A stretch of 64,000 nt of DNA from Pseudomonas sihuiensis (GTDB lineage: Bacteria > Pseudomonadota > Gammaproteobacteria > Pseudomonadales > Pseudomonadaceae), in NCBI RefSeq assembly GCF_900106015.1, contig NZ_LT629797.1:4588001-4652000 (forward strand), written 5' to 3'. A program made the translations under genes and the position numbers. Positions within the stretch are counted from its first letter, which is position 1. Each line of letters starts with the position of its first letter. Positions 43,429-53,746 of this stretch are shown piece by piece. The notes under the pieces are model-generated. The model had not been told where the DNA came from. It saw only the letters and a program-made list of their open reading frames with translations, and ran no database searches.

Positions 43429-44316
43429 ATGAATTACGAGGTTATCGTCACCTGCGCGGTGACCGGCGCTGGCGACACCGTCGGCAAGCACCCGGCGATC
43501 CCGGTCACGCCCAAGGAGATCGCCGCCGCCGCCATCGAGGCGGCCAAGGCCGGCGCTACCGTCGCCCACTGTCATGTGCGCGACCCGCAGACCGGCAAGC
43601 CCAGCCGTGACGTGGCGCTGTACCGCGAGTTGGTTGAGCGCATTCGCGAAAGCGATACCGACGTGATCATCAACCTCACCGCCGGCATGGGCGGTGATCT
43701 GGAGATTGGCCGGGGCGAGCAGCCATTGGAGTTCGGCGCCGGCACCGATCTGGTAGGGCCAATCACCCGCCTGGCGCATGTCGAAGAACTGCTGCCGGAA
43801 ATCTGCACCCTGGACTGCGGCACCCTGAATTTCGGCGACGGCGATTTCATCTACGTCTCCACCCCGGCGCAGCTGCGCGCCGGCGCCAAGCGCATCACCG
43901 AGCTGGGCGTGAAGGCCGAACTGGAAATCTTCGACACCGGCCACCTGTGGTTCGCCAAGCAGATGATCAAGGAAGGGCTGCTGGACGACCCGCTGATCCA
44001 GCTGTGCCTGGGCATCCCCTGGGGCGCGCCGGCCGACACCACGACCATGAAGGCCATGGCCGACAACCTGCCGCCTGGCATCACCTGGGCCGGCTTTGGC
44101 ATCGGCCGCATGCAGATGCCCATGGTCGCCCAGGCCATGCTGCTCGGCGGCCACGTGCGGGTCGGTCTGGAGGACAACATCTGGCTGGATCGCGGCGTGC
44201 ACGCCAGCAACGGCCAGTTGGTCGAGCGCGCCATCGAGATCATCGAACGCCTCGGCGGCCGCGCCCTGACCCCGGCCGAGGGGCGGGAAAAGATGAAGCT
44301 CAAACGCCGCGGCTAG
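43429..44316 (+). CDS. cdhC: Dehydrocarnitine cleavage enzyme, BKACE (DUF849) family
   Basis: The 295-residue cytoplasmic TIM-barrel enzyme belongs to the beta-keto acid cleavage family. The zinc-binding HCHVRD (His47, His49) is intact, and [21 protein letters not shown] and [11 protein letters not shown] are typical. In carnitine degradation it should react 3-dehydrocarnitine with acetyl-CoA to give betainyl-CoA and acetoacetate. AAAGGA precedes ATG 43429. Confidence 0.94.
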   Translation: MNYEVIVTCAVTGAGDTVGKHPAIPVTPKEIAAAAIEAAKAGATVAHCHVRDPQTGKPSRDVALYRELVERIRESDTDVIINLTAGMGGDLEIGRGEQPLEFGAGTDLVGPITRLAHVEELLPEICTLDCGTLNFGDGDFIYVSTPAQLRAGAKRITELGVKAELEIFDTGHLWFAKQMIKEGLLDDPLIQLCLGIPWGAPADTTTMKAMADNLPPGITWAGFGIGRMQMPMVAQAMLLGGHVRVGLEDNIWLDRGVHASNGQLVERAIEIIERLGGRALTPAEGREKMKLKRRG

Positions 44317-44380
44317 AGCGCAGCGCCGCCCGGCCCCCCCGATTCGCGCCGCGCTTGTGGGAGGGGCTTTAGCCGCGACA

Positions 44381-44437
44381 GCCCGGATGCAATCCGGGGA
44401 AATTTCACCTGCCATCCCCGGATTGCATCCGGGCTAC
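44381..44437. repeat. REP-like palindrome pair between cdhC and cdhA
   Basis: GCCCGGATGCAATCCGGGGA and CCCCGGATTGCATCCGGG face each other inside the operon, 18 bases before the cdhA start. Another repeat copy (GGGAGGGGCTTTAGCCGCG, about 44360) precedes it. Confidence 0.85.
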
Positions 44438-44455
44438 ACCCGCAAGGAACCCACC

Positions 44456-45421
44456 ATGTCCTTCGTTACCGATATCAAGACCTTCGCCGCTCTTGGCACC
44501 GGCGTCATCGGCGCCGGCTGGATCGCCCGTGCCCTGGCTCATGGCCTCGACGTGATCGCCTGGGACCCGGCGCCTGGCGCCGAGGCTGCATTGCGCACGC
44601 GTCTGGCCAATGCCTGGCCGGCGCTGGAAAAACAGGGCCTGGCCCCCGGCGCCTCGCTGGATCGCCTGCGCTTCGTCAGCACCATCGAAGACTGCGTACG
44701 CGATGCCGATTTCATCCAGGAGAGCGCGCCCGAGCGCCTCGAGCTCAAGTGCGAGCTGCACGCGAAGATCAGCGCCGCCGCCCGTCCCGATGTGTTGATC
44801 GGCTCCAGCACCTCGGGCCTGCTGCCCAGCGAGTTCTACGCCGATGCCGCACACCCCGAGCGCTGCGTGGTCGGCCATCCGTTCAACCCGGTGTATCTGC
44901 TGCCGCTGGTGGAGGTGGTGGGCGGTGCGAAGACCGCCCCGGAGGCGGTGCAGGCCGCCATCGAGGTCTACCAATCGCTGGGCATGCGCCCGCTGCATGT
45001 GCGCAAGGAGGTGCCGGGCTTTATCGCCGACCGCTTGCTCGAGGCGCTGTGGCGCGAGGCGCTGCACCTGGTCAACGACGGCGTGGCGACCACCGGCGAG
45101 ATCGACGACGCGATCCGCTTCGGCGCCGGCCTGCGCTGGTCCTTTATGGGCAGTTTCCTGACCTACACCCTGGCCGGCGGCCCGGCCGGCATGCGTCACT
45201 TCATGGCCCAGTTCGGCCCGGCGCTGAAGCTGCCCTGGACGTACCTCGAGGCGCCGGAGCTGACCGAGGGGCTGATCGACGCGGTGGTCGAGGGCACTGC
45301 CGAGCAGCAGGGCGAACGCAGCCTGGATGCCCTGGAGCGCTATCGCGACGATTGCCTGCTGGCGGTGTTGGAGGCGATCCGCCAGACCAAGGCCAAGCAT
45401 GGCTTCGAGTTCGCCGAGTAA
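44456..45421 (+). CDS. cdhA: L-carnitine dehydrogenase
   Basis: The 321-residue enzyme oxidises L-carnitine to 3-dehydrocarnitine with NAD. It has the Rossmann loop [14 protein letters not shown] near the N-terminus, an acidic pair for NAD (VIAWDP), and the 3-hydroxyacyl-CoA dehydrogenase-like [15 protein letters not shown] with the catalytic His and [10 protein letters not shown]. The length equals that of known Pseudomonas carnitine dehydrogenases. I chose ATG 44456 because AAGGA lies just upstream and the family starts there. Confidence 0.95.
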   Translation: MSFVTDIKTFAALGTGVIGAGWIARALAHGLDVIAWDPAPGAEAALRTRLANAWPALEKQGLAPGASLDRLRFVSTIEDCVRDADFIQESAPERLELKCELHAKISAAARPDVLIGSSTSGLLPSEFYADAAHPERCVVGHPFNPVYLLPLVEVVGGAKTAPEAVQAAIEVYQSLGMRPLHVRKEVPGFIADRLLEALWREALHLVNDGVATTGEIDDAIRFGAGLRWSFMGSFLTYTLAGGPAGMRHFMAQFGPALKLPWTYLEAPELTEGLIDAVVEGTAEQQGERSLDALERYRDDCLLAVLEAIRQTKAKHGFEFAE

Positions 45422-45620
45422 CCGAGTCACTCCCGGTGCGCATGGCGCACCCTACGCCAGAATATCCAGCCGCTCCGAGCTAGCTCCCCCCTCCCATTTA
45501 TGGGGCAAAAGCGGGAACAGCGAAGCACTGCTTCGCCCGCTGTTGCGACCTGAGCTCTGCGAAGAGCTGGGGCACAGAGTGGGGGCTGGGGAAGAGGGCC
45601 GCTTCAGGAGTCACACTGAA

Positions 45621-46097
45621 ATGTGCAACAAACCACTTACCACCTACCGCACCGGTGTTGCCCCCGACTGGGTCGACTACAACGGCCATCTGCGCGATGC
45701 CTTCTACCTGCTGATTTTCAGCCACGCCACCGATGCGCTGATGGACGTGCTGGGCCTGGACGAAGCCGGCCGCGTCCGTACCGGGCACACCCTGTACACC
45801 CTGGAATGTCACCTCAACTTCCTGGCGGAGGTGAAGGAGGGTGAGCCGGTGGAAGTGCGTACGCAGCTTTTGGCGCATGACGCCAAACGCCTGCATATCC
45901 ACCATGCGCTGTATCGACCTGGCGAGGACGCCAGCCTGGCGGAAAGCGAGCAGATGCTGATGAATATCGACAGCGCCGCCGGCCGCGCGGCGCAGTTTGA
46001 CGCTCAGGTGGCCGACAAGGTCGCGCAGCTGACCAGCGAGCATCAGGGATTGCCACAGCCGGTCTGCGTTGGCCGGGTTATAGGCCTGCGCCGCTAG
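45621..46097 (+). CDS. cdhB: Betainyl-CoA thioesterase, hot-dog fold
   Basis: The 158-residue protein is a 4-hydroxybenzoyl-CoA-type hot-dog thioesterase: PDWVDYNGHLRDAFYLLIF with the catalytic Asp/Asn-Gly-His region, and LNFLAEVKEGEPVEVRTQLL. It should release glycine betaine from betainyl-CoA, the last step of the carnitine branch. ATG 45621 follows CAGGAG with a long spacer. A 199-base gap with a CCCTCCCATTTATGGG repeat lies between it and cdhA. Confidence 0.9.
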   Translation: MCNKPLTTYRTGVAPDWVDYNGHLRDAFYLLIFSHATDALMDVLGLDEAGRVRTGHTLYTLECHLNFLAEVKEGEPVEVRTQLLAHDAKRLHIHHALYRPGEDASLAESEQMLMNIDSAAGRAAQFDAQVADKVAQLTSEHQGLPQPVCVGRVIGLRR

Positions 46098-46100
46098 CAA

Positions 46101-46177
46101 GCTTCGCCCCGGGGCGGGGCTCCTACAGGTCGGCGGGGCTGCTCGTGCTTGCGTAGGAGCCGCGCCCCGCGGCGAAC
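46101..46177. repeat. REP-like inverted repeat pair (GCTCCTAC / GTAGGAGC)
   Basis: Sequence ending GGGGCTCCTAC (to 46126) faces GTAGGAGCCGCGCCCCGCGG (from 46153). It belongs to the same family as the elements at 140-211 and 56286-56356 and separates the cdh operon from the convergent gene. Confidence 0.8.
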
Positions 46178-46226
46178 TCGGTATATCAGGCGAGCTGGAC
46201 GCCAGATTCGCCCGGCACCTTTTCGA

Positions 46227-46622
46227 CTACTTTGGCTTGTACGCGCAATACCCCGGTCGCGGACCGACCTTGGGGTGATGGCGACAGGTGTCCGGACGCT
46301 TGTCGTAGACGGTGCACAGGCGCGTCTTGCGATCGAGGAACAGGCAGTCGTTGTTGGACATGCGGATCAGGGTGAAGATGCCCGACTTCTGGTTGAAGCG
46401 CTCGACGATGCCGTCCTTCTGCAGGCGCTTGGCGATGTTCTTCGGTGGCTCGCTGCGCTCGAACTCGTCCACCAGCTCCAGGCGGATCAGATCGTTCAGG
46501 CGCACCTCAACCGGCATGGTGCAGCAGGTGGACATGCAGCTATGGCACATGTCTGCCGTGTATTTGGCCCAGGTTTCCAGGCGGTCGATCTCTGCAGCGG
46601 CTATCAGGCGGGGTTTTATCAT
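46227..46622 (-). CDS. YkgJ-family cysteine cluster protein
   Basis: The 131-residue soluble protein has a cysteine pattern typical of the YkgJ/UPF0153 family: DMCHSCMSTCC near the N-terminus, then CLFLDRKTRLCTVYDKRPDTCRHHP. The cysteines are likely to bind zinc or an iron-sulfur cluster; the function is unknown. ATG 46622 follows GAG at a suitable distance. It is convergent with cdhB. Confidence 0.88.
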   Translation of the reverse strand: MIKPRLIAAAEIDRLETWAKYTADMCHSCMSTCCTMPVEVRLNDLIRLELVDEFERSEPPKNIAKRLQKDGIVERFNQKSGIFTLIRMSNNDCLFLDRKTRLCTVYDKRPDTCRHHPKVGPRPGYCAYKPK

Positions 46623-46883
46623 GATGCTCGGGTAGGCCTGTCTTGTGCGGCGGACTGTTCGCTTCGCTCCCGAGTCCGCCCTACGGTCACGGGGCGGCGA
46701 TGATAGCGGGCGCGTGGCGTTTGTGAAGCACCGGCTAGCGGCTGATCGCTTTGCGTTGTGCCTGTGAACGGCTTGGCAGTCGTCTCTCTGGGTGTGGGTC
46801 GGCGCGGCTCCTATACTGTGGCTCGTCTCGGGCGGCCAGCAGGAACGTGAGGCGACTTCTTTCTCAGGATTGGGACATAACGC

Positions 46884-49800
46884 ATGCAATGGATTTTCAT
46901 GCTGGTCGGTTTGGTGCTCGGCGTGGGCGCTAGCGAATCGGTCACAGGTGCGCTTCTTGGCGGGCTGATCGGCCTCAGCCTGGGCCAGGCGCTGCGTCTG
47001 CAAGGGCTGGAGACGCGCAATGCGCAGCTGACTGCGCAGCTCAAGGACTTCGCCGAGCGCTTCGATCACGGCACGCGTGCCATCCACGAGCGCCTGGTCA
47101 AGGTCGAGCAGGGCGAGCGAAGCGAACCTGAGTCGGTTCCCGCGTCTGCTGACCCTGTCGCCAGTTCCGCGCCCGAGGCCCAGCCCGAGCCGGTCGTTGC
47201 TGAAGAGCCCGAGCTGGACTGGACACTTGATCCGCTGCCTGAGATCGAAACATCGCAGCCTGTCGCAGAACCTGCGTCACTGGCTGCTCAGGTTGCTTAC
47301 CAGCCGCAATCGGCAGCGCAACAAAGCCCCTGGCGCGAGCAAACGCCGCGCGAGCCGAATCTGGTCGAGCGTGGTATTGCTGCTGCCAAGGCCTGGCTGT
47401 TCGGCGGTAACACCGTGCTGCGGGTTGGCGTGGTACTGCTGTTCCTCGGTCTGGCCTTCCTCCTGCGCTACGCCACCGAAGGCGTCGAGGTCCCGGTCGA
47501 GCTGCGCTACATGGGCGTGGCGGCCAGTGCCCTGGCCTTGCTCGGCCTGGGCTGGTGGTTGCGCCGGCGCAATCCCGGTTACGCCCTGGTGCTGCAGGGC
47601 ACCGGCATCGCCGTGCTGTACCTGACGGTGTTCGCCGCCATGCGCCTGCACCCGCTGCTCGATCCGGGCATGGCCCTCGGCCTGCTGGTGGCAGTGACGC
47701 TGTTCTCGGCGATTCTCGCCGTGCAGCAGAACGCCCTTGGCCTGGCCGCTGCGGCGGCGCTCGGTGGTTTCGCCGCGCCAATCCTCACCTCCACCGGCAG
47801 CGGCAACCATGTCGCGCTGTTCTCCTATTTCGCCCTGCTCAATGCCGGCATCTTTGCCATCGCCTGGTTCAAGGCCTGGCGCCTGCTCAACCTGATCGGC
47901 TTCGTCGGCACCTTTGGCATCGGTTTCGCGTGGGGGCTGCGTTCCTACACGCCGGAACTGCTGGGCAGCACTCAGCCATTCCTGATCCTGTTCTTCCTGA
48001 TGTACGTGGCCATCGGCCTGCTATTCGCCCGCCGCACCCTGCATGACGCGGCGAATGCGCCCGAGGCGCGTGACGAGTTGCTGCGCTGGTCGCTACGGCG
48101 TGGCGACTATGTCGATGCCACCACGCTGTTCGGTCCGCCGTTGATCGGCTTCGGCCTGCAGGTCGCATTGGTGCGGCATATCGAGTTCGCCGCGGCGTTC
48201 AGCGCCCTCGGCCTGGGCCTGTTCTATCTGTTGCTGGCGCGGGTGCTCAAGGCGCGTGCTGGCGAGCAGGCACTGCTGCTGGTGGAAACCTGTCTGGCGC
48301 TCGGTGTGGTATTCGCCAGTCTGGCCATTCCGCTCGGTCTCGATGCCCGTTGGACGGCGGCGGCCTGGGCCGTGGAAGGCGCCGGTATCTTCTGGTTGGG
48401 TCTGCGTCAGGGACGGCCGCTGGCGCGTGCGTTCGCCCTGCTGCTGCAGGTGGGCGCGGCACTGGCTTTCGTCAGTGGTCTGGAGCATGGCTATGGCAGC
48501 CTGCTGGACGGCTCGCCGCTGGGCGCGCTGATGCTCGGTGCGGCGTTGCTGTTCAGCTATTGGCAGCTACGCCAGGCGCCGCAGGCGGCCAACGCCTGGG
48601 AACACCGCCTGCTGCCCTGGTTGGGGTTGGCCGGGCTGGCGTTTGTCTATCTGATCGCACCGCTGCTGTTCGAGGCCCCCGGCACCGCCATCGCCTGGGC
48701 GTTGGCAGGCCTTGCGACCTTGTTCGTCGGCCTGCGTATCGCCGCGCCAAGTTTCGTCTACAGCGCCTTCGCCATCCAGTTGCTCGGTGGTCTGCTGTTC
48801 CTCGGGCAGATGGCGCTGGATTCGCTGTTTGGCCGTGGCGGCTTCAGTGCTGGCTGGTTCGGCCTGCTGGCGGCGTCGATGGTGGGACTGGGGCTGATCG
48901 CCGGCATGCTACTGGCGGCGCGCGATCCGCAGATCCGCGAGAACCGCCGGCTGCTCGGTGCTTTGTCGATGGTGATGCTGGTAGGCCTGGTATTTATCAA
49001 CCTGGCGGTGTTGTTCGTCCTGCCCTGGGTGGCGGCTGCCGCTGTGTGGGGCGGCACGGGCCTGCTGATTCTGTGGCTGGCGCTGTATCTGCAGCAGCGC
49101 GCGGCGTTCCTGTTCAGCTTGGCGCTGCAGGTCTTCGCTGGCCTGGCCTTCCTTGCTGCTGGGCCGTTGCTGCTGTCGGGTATCAGTGGCGAGGGCTTGT
49201 CGCCGCTGGCGCACACCGGCTTCTGGACCCCCGCTGTGCTCGGCCTGGCTGCGCAGATCGGCGCCTGGCGCCTGCAGGGGCTGGCGCGTAGCGGCCGTGA
49301 TACGGGCATCGATGGCGTCAGTCTGCAGCGCCTGGGCCAGCTGTTGCTGGCCTGGGGGGCGGCCTGGTGGGCACTGGCTTTGGCCAGTGAGGTGCTGCGC
49401 TTCGTGGCGCCGAATCTGCAAGCCAGTGCGTTGCTAGTGCTGGCGGCCTCGTCGGCGCTGCTCTGGATGCTGCTGGCATTACGCACCCGCTGGCGCGAGT
49501 TGGCGGTGCTATGCAGCCTGCTGGCACCGGTTGCGGGCTTGGTCCTGATCCACGCCTGGCATCCCTTTTACCATCCAGCCGCGAATTTCGGCTGGCTGGG
49601 CTGGGCTGCCGTGATCGCGGTGCATCTGCTTATCCTGTGGTCCCTGGGCGATCTACTGCCGAGCAGGGCGGCCAGCGTCGCCCATGTGCTCGGCTGCTGG
49701 TTGCTGATCGGCGTGCTGGCGCTGGAGCTGCGCTATCTGCTGCTGAGCCTGGCCGACCACTACAACGCCTGGCGCTGGCTGGGTTGGGCGTTGCTGCCGA

Positions 49801-50483
49801 CCGCTTTCCTTTGGGTAATGGCGCAGGCACGTCGCCTACCCTGGCCGGTGGCTGGGTTCGAGCGTGAATACCGGCTGTGGGCAGCGGCGCCTCTGGCGGC
49901 ATTGATGCTCGCCTGGTTCTGGCTGGCCAATGCCAATAGCGCCGGTGATAGCGATCCGCTGCCTTATTTGCCGCTGTTCAATCCACTGGAGTTGGGTTTG
50001 CTGCTGTGCCTGGGCGCGCTGTTTGTCTGGGCACGTGATGCGCTGCCGCGCTTGGGCCTGCAACCTGCGCGTGCACAGCAAGTGGTGCAGGGCGTCGCAG
50101 GTGTTTCGCTGTTTGCCCTGCTGACGGTGATGGTGATGCGTACCGCGCACCACTGGGGTGGTGTGCCCTGGCAGACGTCAGCGTTGTTCGATTCGATGCT
50201 GGTGCAGGCCGGGCTGTCCATCGTCTGGACCCTGATCGCCCTGGCGCTGATGCTCTTTGGGCATCTACGCGTACGCCGCGAGCTGTGGCTGTTAGGTGCT
50301 GCGCTGATCGCCCTGGTGGTAGCCAAATTGTTCTTCGTCGAGCTGGGCAACCGTGGTGGCCTGGAGCGCATCGTCTCGTTCATCGGGGTCGGTGTGCTGT
50401 TGCTGGTGGTGGGCTATTTCGCCCCGCTGCCGCCGCGCAAGGCCGAAAAGTCGGCTGCTGAGGAACAGGAGTCTGCCGTATGA
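46884..50483 (+). CDS. DUF2339 polytopic membrane protein
   Basis: The 1199-residue protein has an N-terminal membrane segment, a coiled coil (about residues 38-75), a Pro/Glu/Ala-rich linker (about 75-155), then some 30 membrane helices to the end. The core GVVLLFLGLAFLLRYATEG followed by LRYMGVAA is the family mark. DUF2339 proteins have no firm function; they lie next to DUF3999 genes in many Pseudomonas, as here. Overlap with the next gene (ATGA at 50480) implies the two products work together at the inner membrane. Confidence 0.92.
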   Translation: MQWIFMLVGLVLGVGASESVTGALLGGLIGLSLGQALRLQGLETRNAQLTAQLKDFAERFDHGTRAIHERLVKVEQGERSEPESVPASADPVASSAPEAQPEPVVAEEPELDWTLDPLPEIETSQPVAEPASLAAQVAYQPQSAAQQSPWREQTPREPNLVERGIAAAKAWLFGGNTVLRVGVVLLFLGLAFLLRYATEGVEVPVELRYMGVAASALALLGLGWWLRRRNPGYALVLQGTGIAVLYLTVFAAMRLHPLLDPGMALGLLVAVTLFSAILAVQQNALGLAAAAALGGFAAPILTSTGSGNHVALFSYFALLNAGIFAIAWFKAWRLLNLIGFVGTFGIGFAWGLRSYTPELLGSTQPFLILFFLMYVAIGLLFARRTLHDAANAPEARDELLRWSLRRGDYVDATTLFGPPLIGFGLQVALVRHIEFAAAFSALGLGLFYLLLARVLKARAGEQALLLVETCLALGVVFASLAIPLGLDARWTAAAWAVEGAGIFWLGLRQGRPLARAFALLLQVGAALAFVSGLEHGYGSLLDGSPLGALMLGAALLFSYWQLRQAPQAANAWEHRLLPWLGLAGLAFVYLIAPLLFEAPGTAIAWALAGLATLFVGLRIAAPSFVYSAFAIQLLGGLLFLGQMALDSLFGRGGFSAGWFGLLAASMVGLGLIAGMLLAARDPQIRENRRLLGALSMVMLVGLVFINLAVLFVLPWVAAAAVWGGTGLLILWLALYLQQRAAFLFSLALQVFAGLAFLAAGPLLLSGISGEGLSPLAHTGFWTPAVLGLAAQIGAWRLQGLARSGRDTGIDGVSLQRLGQLLLAWGAAWWALALASEVLRFVAPNLQASALLVLAASSALLWMLLALRTRWRELAVLCSLLAPVAGLVLIHAWHPFYHPAANFGWLGWAAVIAVHLLILWSLGDLLPSRAASVAHVLGCWLLIGVLALELRYLLLSLADHYNAWRWLGWALLPTAFLWVMAQARRLPWPVAGFEREYRLWAAAPLAALMLAWFWLANANSAGDSDPLPYLPLFNPLELGLLLCLGALFVWARDALPRLGLQPARAQQVVQGVAGVSLFALLTVMVMRTAHHWGGVPWQTSALFDSMLVQAGLSIVWTLIALALMLFGHLRVRRELWLLGAALIALVVAKLFFVELGNRGGLERIVSFIGVGVLLLVVGYFAPLPPRKAEKSAAEEQESAV

Positions 50484-51823
50484 AACTCATCCGTTGGGGC
50501 CTGCTCCTGGGGTTGTCGCTGAGTGCACTTAGTCAGGCCAGTGAGACACCTCAGGACTATCGGCACAGCGCTGCCCTGCAACTCGCTGGTGAGGGCCCCT
50601 GGTATCGCCTTGAGCTGCCCTTCGCTGCTCACCTCGCCGCCGGACATGGTGATTTGCGCGATCTACGCGTATTCGACAGCAATGATCAGATGCAGGCCTA
50701 CGCGTTGATTCCGGGGCATAGCGAGACCGTGCAGCAGGAACAGGAGCATGGTGTGCGCTGGTTTCCGTTGCGGGGCCGCGCCGATGCCCAGGAAATGCCT
50801 GCGCTGCGCGTCGAGCGCAGCACCACTGGCACGCTGATCGAACTTCGCGGCGATGCACCGACCGAAAGCGAGCAGCAACTGCGCGGTTGGTTGCTCGATG
50901 CCAGCGTCATCGATGCGCCGCTGGTGCGTCTGAATCTGGACTGGAGTGGGGCAGAGGAAGGATTTCAGCGCTTCAGCATCGAGGCCAGTGACGACCTGCA
51001 GCACTGGCGTAGTTGGGGAGACGGGCAGGTGGCGCGTCTGAGCTTCGCCGATGAGCGTATCGATCAGCGTCAGGTCGAACTGCCTGGGCAGCGTGCCCGT
51101 TATCTGCGTCTGCTGTGGAGCAACCCAGCCCGGGCCCCGCAACTGCAGGCCGTTACCTTGCGCAGTCAGCGGCAGGCTCATCAGGCTGCGCCGCTGGTGT
51201 GGTCCGAGCCCATGCCGGCGCAGACCAGCGCTGAGGGGCAGTACCAGTGGCAGTTGCCCTTGTCATTGCCTCTGGAGCGACTGCGGGTCGAACTGCAACA
51301 GAGCAACACGCTGGCGCCACTGCGCTTCGAGGCGCGCAGCAGCGACCAGGGTGCCTGGCGCCAGCTGACAAGCGGGGTGCTTTATCGTCTGCCTGAGGCT
51401 GGGCGTGAAGTGGTGAACGATGAGTTGGCCTTGCCTGGTTGGCCGGTGCGCCAGCTGCGCGTGCAGGTGGATGCGCGAGGGAGCGGCTTGGGCGCGGATA
51501 CGCCTCGCATGCAGGTAGCGCTACGCGCCACGCAACTGGTATTTCTCACCCGTGGCGAGCCGCCCTATCGGCTGGCGCTGGGTAGCCCGAGTGCGCAGTC
51601 GGCAGCATTGCCGCTGCACACCCTGATCCCCGGTTATCAGCCTGAACGACTTGTCAGCCTTGGTCGTGCCGAGTTGGTCGAGCCGCTTGCCGCTGCGGTC
51701 GAATCACAAGCTGGCGCCGGTCAGGACTGGCAGCGTTGGGGACTCTGGGCTGTACTGCTGGTGGGAATTGGGTTGCTGGCGGCGATGGCCGCCAGTGTGC
51801 TGCGTCGCCCACCAGACGCCTGA
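50480..51823 (+). CDS. DUF3999 periplasmic membrane-anchored protein
   Basis: The 447-residue protein has a signal peptide (LLLGLSLSALSQA/SET), a large beta-rich periplasmic region, and a C-terminal membrane anchor (LWAVLLVGIGLLAAMAASVL) with an Arg-rich tail. The galactose-binding-like central region (FSIEASDDLQHWRSWGDG) suggests binding to sugar or glycan, an inference from fold-like sequence. It is translationally coupled to the DUF2339 gene. Confidence 0.9.
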   Translation: MKLIRWGLLLGLSLSALSQASETPQDYRHSAALQLAGEGPWYRLELPFAAHLAAGHGDLRDLRVFDSNDQMQAYALIPGHSETVQQEQEHGVRWFPLRGRADAQEMPALRVERSTTGTLIELRGDAPTESEQQLRGWLLDASVIDAPLVRLNLDWSGAEEGFQRFSIEASDDLQHWRSWGDGQVARLSFADERIDQRQVELPGQRARYLRLLWSNPARAPQLQAVTLRSQRQAHQAAPLVWSEPMPAQTSAEGQYQWQLPLSLPLERLRVELQQSNTLAPLRFEARSSDQGAWRQLTSGVLYRLPEAGREVVNDELALPGWPVRQLRVQVDARGSGLGADTPRMQVALRATQLVFLTRGEPPYRLALGSPSAQSAALPLHTLIPGYQPERLVSLGRAELVEPLAAAVESQAGAGQDWQRWGLWAVLLVGIGLLAAMAASVLRRPPDA

Positions 51824-51838
51824 GAGGCATGGGCCAAT

Positions 51839-51863
51839 AAAGCCCAGATGCGGCAGGGCTTTT
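51839..51863 (+). terminator. Terminator after the DUF2339-DUF3999 operon
   Basis: AAAGCCC and GGGCTTT form a 7-bp stem with a 10-base loop, followed by one further T, 16 bases after the DUF3999 stop. The stem is short, so strength is uncertain. Confidence 0.6.
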
Positions 51864-52010
51864 GCAGTATCTTAGGCACCCCGCGCCAATCCAGCATTGA
51901 AGGTCAGGAAGGCCCTTGCGTATTTCGATTCGCGTCATCGCCCAGTCGCCTCGTGTCGCTTGCGTATGCGACTCACGCACTGCTTCGCCGGGAATGCGGA
52001 GGAGTCGCTG

Positions 52011-53711
52011 ATGCAGGCCTGCATGGCTTCCGGCTGGAGTTTCTCGGCGCCTGTGCTGGTGACGCTGCTGGTGTGCCTCGGCGTGATCCTGCTGGCGCAC
52101 TGGGTGACCCGGCAGCGCGACTTCCCGGGGCGTGACAGCTTTATCCTTCTGCACTTGGCCAGCTTGTGGTGGATGGGCGCCGCGGCTCTTGAGATGAGCT
52201 TCTTCGCCGCCGACTGCAAGATGTTCTGGGCCAGCATGGCCTGGCCCGGCATCGTTGCCACGCCGACGTTCTGGGCGGTCTTCCTCTGGCAATACGTCAA
52301 CAGCATGCGCGCGCCTCTGGCACGCAGCAGCATCCTCGGGCTGAGCCTGGTGCCGCTGCTGGTCTGGGGGCTGGCGCTGAGCAACCCCTGGCATGGTCTG
52401 TTCTACGGGGCTGGCAGTGCGCCGGTCGACGCCAGCCTGGGTGCGCCGGTGCGCTACGAGCATGGCCCGCTGTTCTACGCCACCGCCGTCTATGTCTACC
52501 TGTTCATGGCCTTCTGCATGGGCGTGGTGACGCGTGCCGCGGCGCTGAGTCAGGGGCTGCATCGCCGCCACTATCTGGCCTTCGTGCTGGTCACCGCAGT
52601 GCCCTGGGTGGCCAATATCGGTTATGTGGGGTTCGGCTGGACGCTGTTCGGCTTCGACCCGACGCCTTTCAGTTTCGCGTTCACCCTGATTGCTTTTTCC
52701 TGGCTGATCGTCGGGGTGCGCCTGTTCGACCTGTTGCCGGTGGCCCGTCATCTGCTGCTCGAAGCCTTGCTCGATCCGGTGCTGGTGATCGACCCGCGTG
52801 GGCGCGTGATCGAGGCCAACCCGGCGGCGCTGAAACTGGCAGGCCTGCAATCGGGATGGCAAGGCACCGAGTTGGGGCAGTGGCCGGTTTTCGGTGCCGA
52901 TCTGCAGCAGTTGCTGCAAGAGCACAACGGCCCCGAGCAGGACCTGCCGCTGACGCTGACCAGCGCCGCGCGCTACTACGAGGTGCGTGTGCGCGCCATC
53001 CAGCGTGCCACCCGCCATGGCCCGACCCTGCTCGGCCATATGCTCTATATCCGTGACGTGACCCAGCGCCACCTCAGTGAACTCAAGCTGGCCGAGGCGC
53101 TGGCGCTGAGTGAGGAGCGTCTGCGCACCATCTCCAGCCTGCACGAGCAACTGCGCGAGCAGGCCCTGTGTGATCCGCTGACCGGGTTGTACAACCGCCG
53201 TTATCTGGATGAGTTCTTCGAGCGCGAACTGGCCAGGGCGCAGCGCGAGAACCTGCCATTGGCGCTGGCCCTGATCGATCTCGATCACTTCAAGCGCCTC
53301 AACGACGAATGCGGCCACCTGGTCGGCGACGACGTACTCAAGGCCGTCGCGCAGCACCTGTTGGATAACCTGCGCAGTACCGATGCGGTGTTTCGTATCG
53401 GTGGCGAAGAGTTTCTGCTGATCCTGCCGGGCGCCGATCCGCGCGAGGCCAGCGAACGTCTGCAAAGCATCTGCGCGCAACTGGCGACTCGCGATGTCGC
53501 CACCCGTGGCGGCGACCAGCGTGTGACCCTGTCTGCCGGGCTGGCCCATTGGCCTGAGCAGGGGCAGGCACTCGACGAGCTGCTGCAGGCTGCCGACGCT
53601 GCGCTTTATCAGGCCAAACGCGACGGGCGCAATCGCGTTTGCGGGCAGTTGCCAGGCGCCGATCTCAGCCATCCATCCCGGCAGGCAGCATTGCGCGGCG
53701 ACTCGGGTTAA
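52011..53711 (+). CDS. Membrane diguanylate cyclase: 7TM sensor, PAS and GGDEF domains
   Basis: The 566-residue protein has an N-terminal histidine-kinase-type seven-helix sensor (about residues 10-230), a PAS domain (about 245-350; [23 protein letters not shown]), a short coiled coil and a GGDEF domain (about 395-555). The active loop is GGEEF ([15 protein letters not shown]), and an RxxD inhibition site (RSTD) lies five residues before it. I chose ATG 52011 on the strong GGAGGAG at 51998; in-frame starts further up lack one. Confidence 0.92.
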   Translation: MQACMASGWSFSAPVLVTLLVCLGVILLAHWVTRQRDFPGRDSFILLHLASLWWMGAAALEMSFFAADCKMFWASMAWPGIVATPTFWAVFLWQYVNSMRAPLARSSILGLSLVPLLVWGLALSNPWHGLFYGAGSAPVDASLGAPVRYEHGPLFYATAVYVYLFMAFCMGVVTRAAALSQGLHRRHYLAFVLVTAVPWVANIGYVGFGWTLFGFDPTPFSFAFTLIAFSWLIVGVRLFDLLPVARHLLLEALLDPVLVIDPRGRVIEANPAALKLAGLQSGWQGTELGQWPVFGADLQQLLQEHNGPEQDLPLTLTSAARYYEVRVRAIQRATRHGPTLLGHMLYIRDVTQRHLSELKLAEALALSEERLRTISSLHEQLREQALCDPLTGLYNRRYLDEFFERELARAQRENLPLALALIDLDHFKRLNDECGHLVGDDVLKAVAQHLLDNLRSTDAVFRIGGEEFLLILPGADPREASERLQSICAQLATRDVATRGGDQRVTLSAGLAHWPEQGQALDELLQAADAALYQAKRDGRNRVCGQLPGADLSHPSRQAALRGDSG

Positions 53712-53746
53712 ACTGCGCGCGATTTTTCCCCTTTCCGGAGCCGTCC

